Source: Xenophilus sp. E41 | GTDB taxonomy: Bacteria; Pseudomonadota; Gammaproteobacteria; Burkholderiales; Burkholderiaceae_C | Assembly (NCBI RefSeq): GCF_003671765.1 | Contig: NZ_QPIB01000009.1 | Location: forward strand, 647,713-711,712 | Direction of reading: 5' to 3' | DNA: 64,000 bases | Position numbers and translations under genes: made by a program | The notes under the pieces: model-generated | What the model saw: only the letters and a program-made list of their open reading frames with translations | Told to the model about the DNA's origin: nothing | Databases searched by the model: none | Shown: positions 35,732 to 46,289 of the stretch, one piece after another | How the letters are laid out: the number at the start of each line of letters is the position of its first letter | Position numbering within the stretch: position 1 is the first letter of the stretch

Positions 35732-35811
35732 GGTGCATGCAGCATGCGTCGTCCGACGCGCGCCGGCTGTCCGCGGCGGCCGCCGTGCACGGTAGGTGCA
35801 CGGCGCGCCGC

Positions 35812-38800
35812 TCAGGCGGCGGGCCGGGGCTCGCCGCTGCCGCGCAGGTCGTCGTCGGCGTGCGGGTCGGGCGGCTGGCGGCGCAACTGGCGCAGCTTGC
35901 GGCGCAGCCAGTGCTCGAAGTCGTCGACGTAGGTGAACACGGCCGGCACCACCAGCAGGCTCAGCACCGTGGAGGTGATGAGGCCGCCGATCACCGCCGT
36001 GGCCATCGGCGAGCGGAAGCTCGAGTCCGCCGCGCCCCAGCCCACGGCGATGGGCAGCATGCCCGCGCCCATGGCCAGCGTGGTCATGATGATCGGGCGT
36101 GCGCGCTTGTGGCAGGCGTCCAGCAGTGCCTCCCATCGGCTCATGCCGTGGTCACGGCGCGCCACGATGGCGTACTCCACCAGCAGGATCGAGTTCTTCG
36201 TCGCCACGCCCATCAGCATGATCAGGCCGATCAGCGAGGGCATCGAGAAGCTCTTGTTGGCGATCAGCAGGCCGACGAAGGCGCCGCCCAGCGACAAGGG
36301 CAGCGCGGCCAGGATGGTCGCCGGCTGCAGGAAGTCCTTGAACAGCAGCACCAGCACGATGTAGATGCACAGGATGCCGGTCAGCATGGCCAGGCCGAAC
36401 CCGGTGAACAGCTCGCCCATGGCTTCCGCGTCGCCGATGTCGATGATGCGCACGCTGGCCGGCAGGTTCTTCACTGCCGGCAGCTGGCGCACGGCCTCGG
36501 TCACGTCGTTGAGGCCGCGCGTACCCAGCTCGATCTCGAAGTTCATGTTGCGCGCGCGGTCGTAGCGGCTGATCACGGCCGGCCCGCCCGCGAGTTCGAG
36601 CTTGGCGACCTCGCCCAGGCGCACCGGGCCGTGCGCACCGGGCACGGCCAGGCGTTCGAGCAGCGACAGGTCCTGCCGCGCATCGTCGCGCAGGCGCACC
36701 ATGATCGGCACCTGCCGCTCCGACAGGTTGAGCTTGGCGAGCTGGTTGTCGTAGTCGCCCATGGTCGCCACGCGCAGCGTGTCGGCGATGGCGGCGCTGG
36801 TCACGCCCAGGTCGGCGGCGCGCGCGAAGTCGGGCCGCACCACGATCTCGGGCCGCACCAGGCTGGCCAGGGAGGTCACGTTGCCGATGCCGGGAATCGT
36901 GCGCAGCTCGCGCTCGACGGCGGTGGCCGCCTCGCGCAGCGCGTGCGGGTCCTGGCTGGACAGGGCCAGCACGTACTTGTCGTTCGAGCCGCCGAGCCCG
37001 ACGCCGTAGCGCATGCCGGGCAGGTCCTGCAGGGCGGCGCGGATCTGCGCCTCGATCACCTGCTTCTTCGGCCGTTCGCCGCGCGGCGACAGCTGCAGCG
37101 TGAGCGTAGCCTTGCGCGCCTCGACGAAGTTGCCCGAAAAGGGATCGGCCCCCGCGCTGCCGGCACCGACGGCGGTGTAGATGTCGTGGATGTGGTCGAT
37201 CTTCAGCAGCCGCTGGCGCACCTGCTCGGCCGCGGCCAGCGTCTGTTCCAGCTTGGTGCCGGGCGGCAGTTCGACGCGCACCTGCGTCTGCACGTTGTCG
37301 TCGGGCGGAATGAAGCCCGAGGGCAGCAGCGGGATCATCGCCAGCGAGGCGAAGAAGAATACCGTGGCGCCCACCATCGTCAGGAAGCGGTGGCGCAGGC
37401 AGGCCTGCACCCAGCGCATGTAGGTGGCCAGCCAGCCCGGGTCGCGCTCGCTCTTGTCGACGATGGGCTTGAGGATGTAGGCCGCCATCATCGGCGTGAG
37501 CATCCGCGCCACCACCAGCGAGGCGAAGACCGCGAGCGACGCCGTCCAGCCGAACTGCTTGAAGAACTTGCCCACCACGCCGCTCATGAAGGCGGTGGGC
37601 AGGAACACCGCGATCAGCGTGAAGGTGGTCGCGATCACGGCCAGCCCGATCTCGTCGGCGGCTTCCATCGCGGCCTGGTAGGGCGTCTTGCCCATGCGCA
37701 GGTGGCGCACGATGTTCTCGACCTCCACGATCGCGTCGTCCACCAGGATGCCGATCACCAGCGACAGCGCGAGCAGCGTGATGATGTTGATCGAGAAGCC
37801 CAGCAGGTACATGCCGATGAAGGCCGGGATGACCGACAGCGGCAGCGCCACCGCCGACACGATGGTCGCCCGCCAGTCGCGCAGGAACAGCCACACCACG
37901 AGCACCGCCAGGAAGGCGCCTTCGATCAGCAGCTTGATCGAGGCGTCGTATTCCTCGGCGGCGATCTTCACGAAGTCCAGCGTGCGGGTGAGCTGGATGT
38001 GCGGGTAGTCCTTCTGCAGCTGCGCGAGTGCCTTCTCGACGCCGGCCCCCACCTCCACCTCGCTGGCGCCGCGGCTGCGCGCCACTTCGAAACCGACCAC
38101 CTGCTTCCCGTTGAGCACGGCCGCGGCGCGCGGCTCGGCGACCGTGTCCTCGATGGTCGCGACGTCCTGCAGCGCGATGCGCCGGCCGTCGGACAGCGGG
38201 ATCTGCATGCGCCGCAGCTCGTCGGCCGAGGCCACGGTGGCGATGGTGCGCACGGGCTGCTCGGTGCCGCCCAGGTCGGTGCGCCCGCCCGCGCTTTCCT
38301 GCTGCACCTGGCGCAGACGCCGCGACACGTCGGCCGCGGTGGCGTTGAGGGCCTGCAGGCGCGCCGGGTCGAGCGCCACGCGGACCTCGCGCGTCACGCC
38401 GCCCACGCGGTTCACCGCGCCCACACCCGGCACGGCCATCAGGCGGCGGGCCACAGTGTCGTCGACGAACCACGAAAGCGCCTGGTCGTCCATGCGCTCG
38501 GAGGCGATGGCGAAGGCCAGCACCGGCTGCGCGGCCAGGTCCAGCTTGGTGACGATCGGGTCGCGCAGGTCGGTCGGCATGTCGGAGCGCACGCGGCTCA
38601 CGGCCGAGCGCACATCGTCCACGGCCTCCTGGATCGGCTTTTCGAGCACGAACTCGGCCGCGACCGTGGCCGAGCCGTCGGTGAGCGTGGTCGTGACGTG
38701 CTTCAGGCCCTGCAGCGTGGCGATGGCGTTCTCGATCTTGCGCGCCACGTCGTTCTCGAGCTGCGAGGGCGAGGCGCCGGGCAGGGCGGCGGTGACGATG

Positions 38801-38934
38801 ACCACCGGCAGGTCCATGTCGGGGAAGTTCTGCACCTTCATCTGCCTGAAGGAGAACAGTCCGGCCAGCGTCAGCAGCACGAAGATCATGGCCGCCGGAA
38901 TCGGGTTGCGGATCGACCAGGAAGAGACATTCAT
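35812..38934 (-). CDS. RND efflux transporter, AcrB/MdtB-like permease
   Basis: This 1040-residue inner membrane pump has 12 membrane segments and two periplasmic loops. The N-terminus MNVSSWSIRNPIPAAMIFVL and the PDMDLP segment are typical of the HAE1-like branch. The proton-relay aspartate pair is in GILVDDAIVEVENI. It exports hydrophobic drugs or similar compounds with its adaptor and outer-membrane channel. It is the last gene of the tetR-OMF-MFP-RND operon; the start is MNVSSW because the frame above it overlaps the adaptor gene. Confidence 0.95.
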   Translation of the reverse strand: MNVSSWSIRNPIPAAMIFVLLTLAGLFSFRQMKVQNFPDMDLPVVIVTAALPGASPSQLENDVARKIENAIATLQGLKHVTTTLTDGSATVAAEFVLEKPIQEAVDDVRSAVSRVRSDMPTDLRDPIVTKLDLAAQPVLAFAIASERMDDQALSWFVDDTVARRLMAVPGVGAVNRVGGVTREVRVALDPARLQALNATAADVSRRLRQVQQESAGGRTDLGGTEQPVRTIATVASADELRRMQIPLSDGRRIALQDVATIEDTVAEPRAAAVLNGKQVVGFEVARSRGASEVEVGAGVEKALAQLQKDYPHIQLTRTLDFVKIAAEEYDASIKLLIEGAFLAVLVVWLFLRDWRATIVSAVALPLSVIPAFIGMYLLGFSINIITLLALSLVIGILVDDAIVEVENIVRHLRMGKTPYQAAMEAADEIGLAVIATTFTLIAVFLPTAFMSGVVGKFFKQFGWTASLAVFASLVVARMLTPMMAAYILKPIVDKSERDPGWLATYMRWVQACLRHRFLTMVGATVFFFASLAMIPLLPSGFIPPDDNVQTQVRVELPPGTKLEQTLAAAEQVRQRLLKIDHIHDIYTAVGAGSAGADPFSGNFVEARKATLTLQLSPRGERPKKQVIEAQIRAALQDLPGMRYGVGLGGSNDKYVLALSSQDPHALREAATAVERELRTIPGIGNVTSLASLVRPEIVVRPDFARAADLGVTSAAIADTLRVATMGDYDNQLAKLNLSERQVPIMVRLRDDARQDLSLLERLAVPGAHGPVRLGEVAKLELAGGPAVISRYDRARNMNFEIELGTRGLNDVTEAVRQLPAVKNLPASVRIIDIGDAEAMGELFTGFGLAMLTGILCIYIVLVLLFKDFLQPATILAALPLSLGGAFVGLLIANKSFSMPSLIGLIMLMGVATKNSILLVEYAIVARRDHGMSRWEALLDACHKRARPIIMTTLAMGAGMLPIAVGWGAADSSFRSPMATAVIGGLITSTVLSLLVVPAVFTYVDDFEHWLRRKLRQLRRQPPDPHADDDLRGSGEPRPAA

Positions 38935-38980
38935 GGGCGCAGCCCTCTCGATGCGGTCATGGGTGCGGTGGGCCGGCGGC

Positions 38981-40150
38981 TCACTTGGCGGCTGCCGGCG
39001 TGGCGCCGGCGGTTGGGTTGGCGGCCGGCGCATCGCTCACGCGGACCAGGTCGCCATCGTTGAGGAAGCCGGCGCCGGCTACCACCACCCGTGCGTCCTT
39101 CGCCAGCTCGCCGCGCACCTCGATGCGGTCGCCGACGCGGCGGCCGGCTTCCACGCGCACCTGGCGCACATGCTGGTCGGGCTGCAGCACCATCACGGTG
39201 TTGAAGCCATCGCGCGGCACCACGGCCACCTGCGGCACGGTGAGCGCCTCGCTCTTGCCCAGCAGGAACTCCCCGCGCGAGAACATCCCGGCCTTCACGC
39301 CGGTGTTCGCCTGCACGTCGGGGATGTCGACGTAGACCAGCGCATTGCGCGTCTGCGCATCCACTGTCGGCGCGATGCTGCGCACCCTGCCCGTGACGCG
39401 CGTGCCGCCCGGTGCGGTGATGGTGGCGGGCATGCCCACCGACAGCTTGCCGAGCTCGGCCGCGCCGACCTCGGCGCGCCATTCCAGCCGGCCCTGGCGG
39501 ATCAGCTTGAAGAGCTCCGTGCCGGCGCCGACCACGCTGCCCACGGTGGCGGTGCGCGACGAGATCACGCCGTCGTCGGGCGCGAGCACCTGTGTGTTGC
39601 GGTTGCGCACCTGCTGGGCGGCGAGCGATGCCTCGGCGGCCTCGACGCGCGCCTTGGCGGTCTGCTCGGCGGTCTGGTACTGGTTGATCTGCTGCTGGCT
39701 CAGGGCGCCGGTCTGCGACAGGGTGCGTGCACGGGCGGCGTTGCCGGCCGCGTCGGCGGCGGTGGCGCGGGCCTCGGCCAGCGCGGCCTTGGCCTGTGCC
39801 ACGTCGGCCGCGACGGTCTCGCCCGAGAAGGTGGCCAGCACCTGGCCCTTGCGCACACGGTCGCCGACGTTCACGCGGACCTCGGCCAGGCGCAGGCCGC
39901 TGGATTCGGAGCCCACGCTGGCCTCCTGCCAGGCGGCGATGTTGCCGTTGGCGCCGAGCGTCACGTCCAGCTCGGCGGGCTCCGGCGTGGCCACGGTCAC
40001 GGTGACGGCAGGCCGTGCGGCGGCGGCCTCGGCCCTGGCGTCCTTGGGGGGCGTGGCCTCGCCCTTGCCGCGCAGCGCTAGGGCTGCGCCGATGGCGGCC
40101 ACCACGACCAGCGCCAGGACGATGAGGAGGGTGCGTTTGGAAGTTCTCAT
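38981..40150 (-). CDS. RND efflux periplasmic adaptor (HlyD/MFP family)
   Basis: This 389-residue adaptor has an N-terminal membrane anchor (LLIVLALVVVAAIGAALAL, about 8-26), a lipoyl/barrel-sandwich half (ASVGSESSGLRLAEVRVNVGDRVRKGQVLATF in part), a coiled-coil hairpin and a beta-barrel. It joins the inner membrane RND pump to the outer-membrane channel. It is 30 bases behind the channel gene and 46 bases ahead of the pump gene. Confidence 0.94.
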   Translation of the reverse strand: MRTSKRTLLIVLALVVVAAIGAALALRGKGEATPPKDARAEAAAARPAVTVTVATPEPAELDVTLGANGNIAAWQEASVGSESSGLRLAEVRVNVGDRVRKGQVLATFSGETVAADVAQAKAALAEARATAADAAGNAARARTLSQTGALSQQQINQYQTAEQTAKARVEAAEASLAAQQVRNRNTQVLAPDDGVISSRTATVGSVVGAGTELFKLIRQGRLEWRAEVGAAELGKLSVGMPATITAPGGTRVTGRVRSIAPTVDAQTRNALVYVDIPDVQANTGVKAGMFSRGEFLLGKSEALTVPQVAVVPRDGFNTVMVLQPDQHVRQVRVEAGRRVGDRIEVRGELAKDARVVVAGAGFLNDGDLVRVSDAPAANPTAGATPAAAK

Positions 40151-40180
40151 GGGCAGATTCGCGAAAAACGGTGTGTGCGC

Positions 40181-41707
40181 TCAGGGGCGGGCGACGGGCG
40201 TGGCCTGGGGCTCGGGCGTGGCGGCCGCCTGCGCCTCGGGGCGCGACCAGCCGCCGCCCAACGCGCGGTAGAGCGATACCCAGGCGGTGGCGCGCTCGCG
40301 CTGCAGGCCCACGCGCGCGGTCTGCGCGGCGAAGAGGGTGCGCCGCGCGTCCTCGAGCTCGAACTGGCTGGCCAGGCCGCTGCGGTAACGCGCTTCGGTG
40401 GCGTCGAAGGAGGCCTGGTAGTTGCGCACCGCGCTGTCGGCGTCGGCCGAGCGGGCGTCGGTGCTCTGCAGGTTGACCAGCGCCTCCTCGACCTCCTTGA
40501 CGGCGTTGCGCACGCTGGCGCGGTATTTCACCACCGCCTCGTCGTAGCGGGCCCTGGCTGACTCGGCGTTGGCGGCGCGGGTGCCGCCGTCGAAGATCGG
40601 CACCGTGAGCTGCACCGGGCCGATGCTCCAGCTGTCCAGCGTCTCGCGGAAGCCGCCGGTGCGGATCTGCAGGCGGCCGATGTTGCCCGTGAGGGACAGC
40701 CGCGGGTAGCGCTGCGCCTGCGCGGCGCCGACATCGGCGCTGGCGGCCGCCACGGCCTGCTCGGCCGCATACACGTCCGGCCGCTGGGCCAGGGTGCGCG
40801 CCGGCACCTGGTCGACCGGGTGCATGGCGGGCAGGGCGAGCTCGCCCGGTTGCGCGTCCAGCTTGCGCGCCAGTTCGGCCGCGTCGAGGCCCGTCATCGC
40901 GACCAGGCCCTGGCGAAGCACCTGGCATTGCGCGCGCTGCTGCTTGAGCCGGCCCGAGGCATCGGCCGCACCCGCGCGGGCCAGCGCCGCGTCGGCCGGT
41001 GCCGTGAAGCCCGCCTGTGCCGACAGATCGGTCAGCCGCGCGCTGTCCAGCCGCGAGCGGGTGTCGGACTCGGCCACCGCCAGCTGGCGCGCACAGGCGC
41101 GTTCGGCGAAGTAGGCGTTGGCGGTCTCGGCCGCCACCGACACGCGCGCCTCGTGCCATTGGGCGCTGCTTGCATCGAGGCGCGAGGCGGCGGCGTCGCG
41201 GCCGGCGCGCAGCCCCCCGAAGAGGTCGATCTCCCAGCTCGACTGCAGCCCGGCCTGCCCGATGGTGACGGGCGGGATCGAGGTCGAGCCGCCGGTCGCA
41301 CCCGTGGTGCCGCTTGCGCCCGTGGTCCCCACACCGCCACCGACACCGCTGGTGGGCGAGTTGCTGCGGGTGGCGGACAGCACGCCGTCGAGGTTCGGTG
41401 CCAGCGCGGCGCCCGTCTGCACGCGCGTGGCGCGGGCCTCGGCGATGCGCGTCGCGGCGCTCGCGATGTTGGGGCTGGCGGCCTGCGCGGCCTCGATCAG
41501 TTCCGCCAGCACCGGGTCGCCTGCGTCGCGCCACCAGGTGGCCAGCGACGGCAGCGAGCCGGCGTGGGGCAGGGCGGCATCGGGCAGCGGGGCATTCCAG
41601 CGCGCGGGCGTCGGCGCCTCGACCGATGCGGGTGGCCGGGTGAGGCCGCAGGCGGCCAGAGCGAGGGACAGCGCGCACACGGCGCCGAGACGGGGCAATC
41701 GGGTCAT
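40181..41707 (-). CDS. RND efflux outer-membrane lipoprotein (NodT/OprM type)
   Basis: This 508-residue lipoprotein has the lipobox LAAC (cut before Cys at about residue 22) and two repeated channel halves, with the typical YPRLSLTGNIG and DLFGGLRAGRDAA segments. A Gly/Ser/Thr stretch (about 135-160) sits in the first half. It forms the outer-membrane channel for the RND pump. It overlaps the tetR stop as ATGA (41704-41707), so tetR and this gene are coupled. Confidence 0.94.
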   Translation of the reverse strand: MTRLPRLGAVCALSLALAACGLTRPPASVEAPTPARWNAPLPDAALPHAGSLPSLATWWRDAGDPVLAELIEAAQAASPNIASAATRIAEARATRVQTGAALAPNLDGVLSATRSNSPTSGVGGGVGTTGASGTTGATGGSTSIPPVTIGQAGLQSSWEIDLFGGLRAGRDAAASRLDASSAQWHEARVSVAAETANAYFAERACARQLAVAESDTRSRLDSARLTDLSAQAGFTAPADAALARAGAADASGRLKQQRAQCQVLRQGLVAMTGLDAAELARKLDAQPGELALPAMHPVDQVPARTLAQRPDVYAAEQAVAAASADVGAAQAQRYPRLSLTGNIGRLQIRTGGFRETLDSWSIGPVQLTVPIFDGGTRAANAESARARYDEAVVKYRASVRNAVKEVEEALVNLQSTDARSADADSAVRNYQASFDATEARYRSGLASQFELEDARRTLFAAQTARVGLQRERATAWVSLYRALGGGWSRPEAQAAATPEPQATPVARP

Positions 41708-42444
41708 GGGAGCAGGGAGGTTCTTGGCGCGGCACCGCGCGAGCGCGTCGGGCGTGCGGCCCGGGGCTTCGATGGCCGGCGGCGCCGCGCCTCGTCGGCC
41801 ACGAGCGCGAGAGCATAGGCGCTCAGGCGCTCGGCCCAGGTGTCGATGCGCGCGTCGGCGTCGAGCAGCTGCGGCTGCATCTGCTCGACCACGTCGCGCA
41901 TCACGAAGAGCTGCGTGGCCAGGCCGCTGATCGCGAAGGCCAGGCGCTGGATGTCGTCGTCGGCGGCGGCCAGTTGCAGGTGGCGGCACAGCACGCGCAC
42001 CAGCGCCTCGTGGGGCGCCTTCACGTCGCGCTCCAGTTCCGTGGCCCATTGGCCGGTCGGCTCCAGCAGCTCGCGCAGGTGCAGACGCATGCACTGGCGC
42101 ACGATGTCGCCGTGCTTGAGCGGTTCCAGGTAGCCGGCCATGAAGATGCGCAGGGCCTCGGCGATCGGCAGTTCGGGCGCCTCGTACATGGCGATGAAGT
42201 CGGGCATCGCGCCGCCCATCGGCTCGGTGAAGGTCGCCGCGTACAGCCCGGCCTTGTCGCCGAAGTAATAGCTGATCGACGCGATGTTGGTGCCGGCCGC
42301 CGCCGCGATCTCGCGGGTGGAGGTCTTGGCGAAGCCTTTCTCGGCGAACAGCGCGAGCGCTGCGTACAGCAGGCGCTTTCGGGCTTCGATGCCGTCGGTG
42401 CGGGACGCGCGTGGAGGGGCGGGCGATGGAGCGGATTCGCGCAT
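41704..42444 (-). CDS. TetR-family repressor of the efflux operon
   Basis: This 246-residue regulator has a TetR helix-turn-helix (ARKRLLYAALALFAEKGFAKTSTREIAAAAG, here about 21-51, then TNIASISYYFGDK) and a ligand-binding C-terminal region of the CerR/DUF1956 kind. The C-terminal 25 residues are basic. It leads the efflux operon and probably represses it. A perfect 12-bp palindrome lies 25 bases upstream of its ATG. Confidence 0.9.
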   Translation of the reverse strand: MRESAPSPAPPRASRTDGIEARKRLLYAALALFAEKGFAKTSTREIAAAAGTNIASISYYFGDKAGLYAATFTEPMGGAMPDFIAMYEAPELPIAEALRIFMAGYLEPLKHGDIVRQCMRLHLRELLEPTGQWATELERDVKAPHEALVRVLCRHLQLAAADDDIQRLAFAISGLATQLFVMRDVVEQMQPQLLDADARIDTWAERLSAYALALVADEARRRRPSKPRAARPTRSRGAAPRTSLLP

Positions 42445-42468
42445 GGAGCGCGGATTACAACATCTAGG

Positions 42469-42480
42469 TCAATCGATTGA
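42469..42480. promoter_or_regulatory. Likely TetR operator ahead of the efflux operon
   Basis: TCAATCGATTGA is a perfect 12-bp palindrome 25-36 bases before the tetR start. Further TTGA repeats extend to the right. Position and type fit autorepression. Confidence 0.55.
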
Positions 42481-42530
42481 TTGAATTACCCGCTCGCCAA
42501 AGGCGGTCTTAGGCTGCGCAATTGCTGGCT

Positions 42531-42595
42531 GCTTGCTATCAAAGAAATAGCTGCTAGTGCCCGATGGGCGGGCGCTGCAGCCGTTTTTTTCTTGA
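42531..42595 (+). repeat. Dispersed repeat between tetR and fasciclin genes
   Basis: GCTATCAAAGAAATAGC is followed by GCCCGATGGGCGGGC and a run of seven T. It is a full-length copy of the repeat family. The T-run is on the plus strand, opposite to both neighbouring genes. Confidence 0.7.
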
Positions 42596-42626
42596 ATCGC
42601 GTCCGGTCGTAGCGGACGTGCGCTGC

Positions 42627-43187
42627 TTACTTCGGCAGCAGCACCTTGTCGACCACGTGGATCACGCCGTTGGACTGGTACACGTTGGGAATGGTCACCG
42701 TCGCGACGCCGCCCTTGGCGTCGGTCAGGGTGATCTTGTTGCCCTTGGTCTTGGCGATCAGCGTGCCGCCGGCGACGGTCTTGAGTTCGGCGGAGCCCTT
42801 GCCGGCCTTGATCTCCTTCTTCAGCTCGGCTGCGTCGAGCTTGCCCGGCACCACGTGGTAGGTCAGCACGCCGGTCAGCGTGTCCTTGTTTTCAGGCTTG
42901 AGCAGCGTGTCGACGGTGCCGGCGGGCAGGGCCGCGAAGGCCTTGTTGGTCGGCGCGAACACGGTGAACGGGCCCGGGCCCTTGAGCGTGTCGACCAGTC
43001 CGGCCGCCTTGACGGCAGCCACCAGCGTGGTGTGGTCCTTGGAGTTGACGGCGTTGTCGATGATGTCCTTGGTCGGCGACATCGGTGCGCCGCCCACCAT
43101 GACGTCGGCGGCCATGGCGCTGAATGCACCCATGGTGAGCGCGGCTGCGAGGCCGGTGGCAGCGATGCGGTTGAACTTGATCTGCAT
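42627..43187 (-). CDS. Secreted fasciclin (FAS1) domain protein
   Basis: This 186-residue exported protein has a signal peptide (to AMA, residue 27) and one FAS1 domain with GPGPFTVFAPTNKAFAALP, VLTYHVVPGK and VIHVVDKVLLP. FAS1 proteins act in adhesion and surface interaction. It is the usual size for bacterial single-domain members. It stands alone. Confidence 0.92.
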   Translation of the reverse strand: MQIKFNRIAATGLAAALTMGAFSAMAADVMVGGAPMSPTKDIIDNAVNSKDHTTLVAAVKAAGLVDTLKGPGPFTVFAPTNKAFAALPAGTVDTLLKPENKDTLTGVLTYHVVPGKLDAAELKKEIKAGKGSAELKTVAGGTLIAKTKGNKITLTDAKGGVATVTIPNVYQSNGVIHVVDKVLLPK

Positions 43188-43395
43188 GGAGGTTCCTTCG
43201 GGTTGGATGCGCCGCGGCGAGGATGCGCTGCAGCTGCCTGTCCATACGGGCGGGCCGCGTGGCTGGATTCAGATCGACCCGGACTTTCGAATCGGGTGGG
43301 CCTGCGCATGCGACTGCGGCAGCCCGGCACGCGATGTCCTTGCGCGCGTTCGCGCCGGCGTGCGACGGCGCCGATGCCGGCAGGATGCAGCCGGA

Positions 43396-44217
43396 TCAGC
43401 TGCGCTTGACGAACAGCCGCCCGCGGCGGGGCGTGCTGTCACTGGCCGGCTGCAGTCCTTCGAGTTGCGTGACCACCCCCGATGCGTCGCGCGTGAGCGT
43501 CAGCAGGCGTTCACCCATCGTGTGGCGGCCGCGCACGTCGTCCGGGCCGAACTTGTAGAACTTGATGACCAGCGACGAGCCGGTCGGCGTGGCCGTGCAC
43601 TGCATGCGCGTGTTCGTCTGGAAGGCCGAGGCGTTGAGCGTGCAGCCCGTCGCGCCCTGGCCCGGACCGAGCGAGAGCGTGTACGTGACGAAGGACGCCA
43701 CGCCCTCCGAAGGCGACGAGCCGCCCGTGCGGCCCAGCGACTCTTCCCACACGTAGCGGCCGTGCCAGGCCGCAACCGGACCCGAGGCCCGCGATACCTG
43801 CGGGGCGGGCGCTGCTGCGCTGGCGGCGGCCGTCACGGTCACGCGGCCCGACAGGGGCGTGACCGCGAAGTCGCTGCCGCCTCGCGCGGATGGCCACAGG
43901 CCGACCTGGAACTGCTGGCGAGCGCCGCATGCATCGACGCTCCACCGCTCGAAGTGGCCGCCACGATCGGTCGCAGGCACCGCCGGCTGCCGGGGCACGT
44001 AGCTGCGCGGCAGCACCTCCATTCGCACGGCGTCGACGGTCGCGCAGCCCGCACTCGTGCGGGTGTAGTCGACGATCTTGTTCAGCACGTCGGTGGCCAG
44101 CTGCGAGCTGGCCAGGGTCTTGCCGCTGGCGTCGACCTGGCCGGGCGCTGCAGCGGTGGCGACGGCAGCCACCGTCAATGAAGTCAGGCCGAGGGTGAGG
44201 GTCGTGAGTCGCTTCAT
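43396..44217 (-). CDS. Secreted protein of unknown function (DUF5991-like)
   Basis: This 273-residue protein has a signal peptide (MKRLTTLTLGLTSLTVAAVA, cut near ATAA). The middle and C-terminal region holds WHGRYVWEESLGRT and TYTLSLGPGQGATGCTLNASAF-type strands, which recall DUF5991; this is a memory-based guess. The upstream extension to 44301 was rejected in favour of the signal peptide start. Confidence 0.72.
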   Translation of the reverse strand: MKRLTTLTLGLTSLTVAAVATAAAPGQVDASGKTLASSQLATDVLNKIVDYTRTSAGCATVDAVRMEVLPRSYVPRQPAVPATDRGGHFERWSVDACGARQQFQVGLWPSARGGSDFAVTPLSGRVTVTAAASAAAPAPQVSRASGPVAAWHGRYVWEESLGRTGGSSPSEGVASFVTYTLSLGPGQGATGCTLNASAFQTNTRMQCTATPTGSSLVIKFYKFGPDDVRGRHTMGERLLTLTRDASGVVTQLEGLQPASDSTPRRGRLFVKRS

Positions 44218-44358
44218 GATCCGTCTTATGCACCGGGGCAGGTCGCCGCCCATCGCGGCGCGGCCTGAAGATCCGGGTAGGACAAGAGCCACCGGCGCCA
44301 CGTGCGCCCGCGCCTGCGCTTCCGGCGCGCCCGGATGCAGGCGCTACGATCCCGCCCC

Positions 44359-45882
<1,524 letters not shown>

Positions 45883-45893
45883 GCTCTGGCGCT

Positions 45894-46043
45894 TCAGTGG
45901 TGGAGCACGGCGCTCAGGCCCGACAGCACCATGCCCGCGCCGGCCAGCACCAGCAGCCAGCCGGTGAGGCGGCGCCAGGCGGCGGAAGGACGCCCGGGCG
46001 GACGGTCGCCTGCTGGGCGCGTTGGAGAAGTGCGTTCGGTCAT
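45894..46043 (-). CDS. Possible 49-residue membrane protein
   Basis: A short minus-strand frame encodes a basic, proline-rich N-terminus and one hydrophobic helix (WLLVLAGAGMVLSGLSAVL). No good ribosome site is seen. It lies between the activator gene and the sigma-54 promoter region. It could be real or chance. Confidence 0.38.
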   Translation of the reverse strand: MTERTSPTRPAGDRPPGRPSAAWRRLTGWLLVLAGAGMVLSGLSAVLHH

Positions 46044-46138
46044 TGCGCGAGCATCGGCGCGCTGCACTGAGTGGCCCCTGACGCGCTGTCGGCCCTGAAG
46101 CAGGCAGGTACGCGTTTTCCCTGATCAAAAAACAGACA

Positions 46139-46159
46139 ATTGCCTGAAATGCAGGCAAT
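46139..46159. promoter_or_regulatory. Upstream activator palindrome for the ABC operon
   Basis: ATTGCCTG-AAATG-CAGGCAAT has perfect 8-bp arms. It lies about 85 bases above the -24 element of the sigma-54 promoter, the usual distance for an enhancer-binding protein. A weaker similar site (CCCTGAAGCAGGCAGG) lies at 46093-46108. Confidence 0.65.
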
Positions 46160-46242
46160 ACAACCTGTTGCGATCGGCCGGATTTTGGTCATTTCTCTAT
46201 GGAAATGCTGCCCATTGCCCAGGATAAGGCCGCTTTCGGTGC

Positions 46243-46258
46243 TGGCACGAACTGTGCA
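46243..46258 (+). promoter_or_regulatory. Sigma-54 promoter of the ABC transporter operon
   Basis: TGGCACGAACTGTGCA matches the -24/-12 consensus (TGGCACG, four bases, TTGCA) with one mismatch. GG and GC are separated by exactly 10 bases. Transcription would start near 46270, 20 bases before the ATG at 46290. Confidence 0.75.
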
Positions 46259-46289
46259 AACTTCAGGCATTCATCCTAGGAGACATTCC

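Noticed and set aside
42531-42595. An insertion sequence remnant
   Set aside because: No transposase or terminal repeats are present; it fits the short dispersed repeat family instead.
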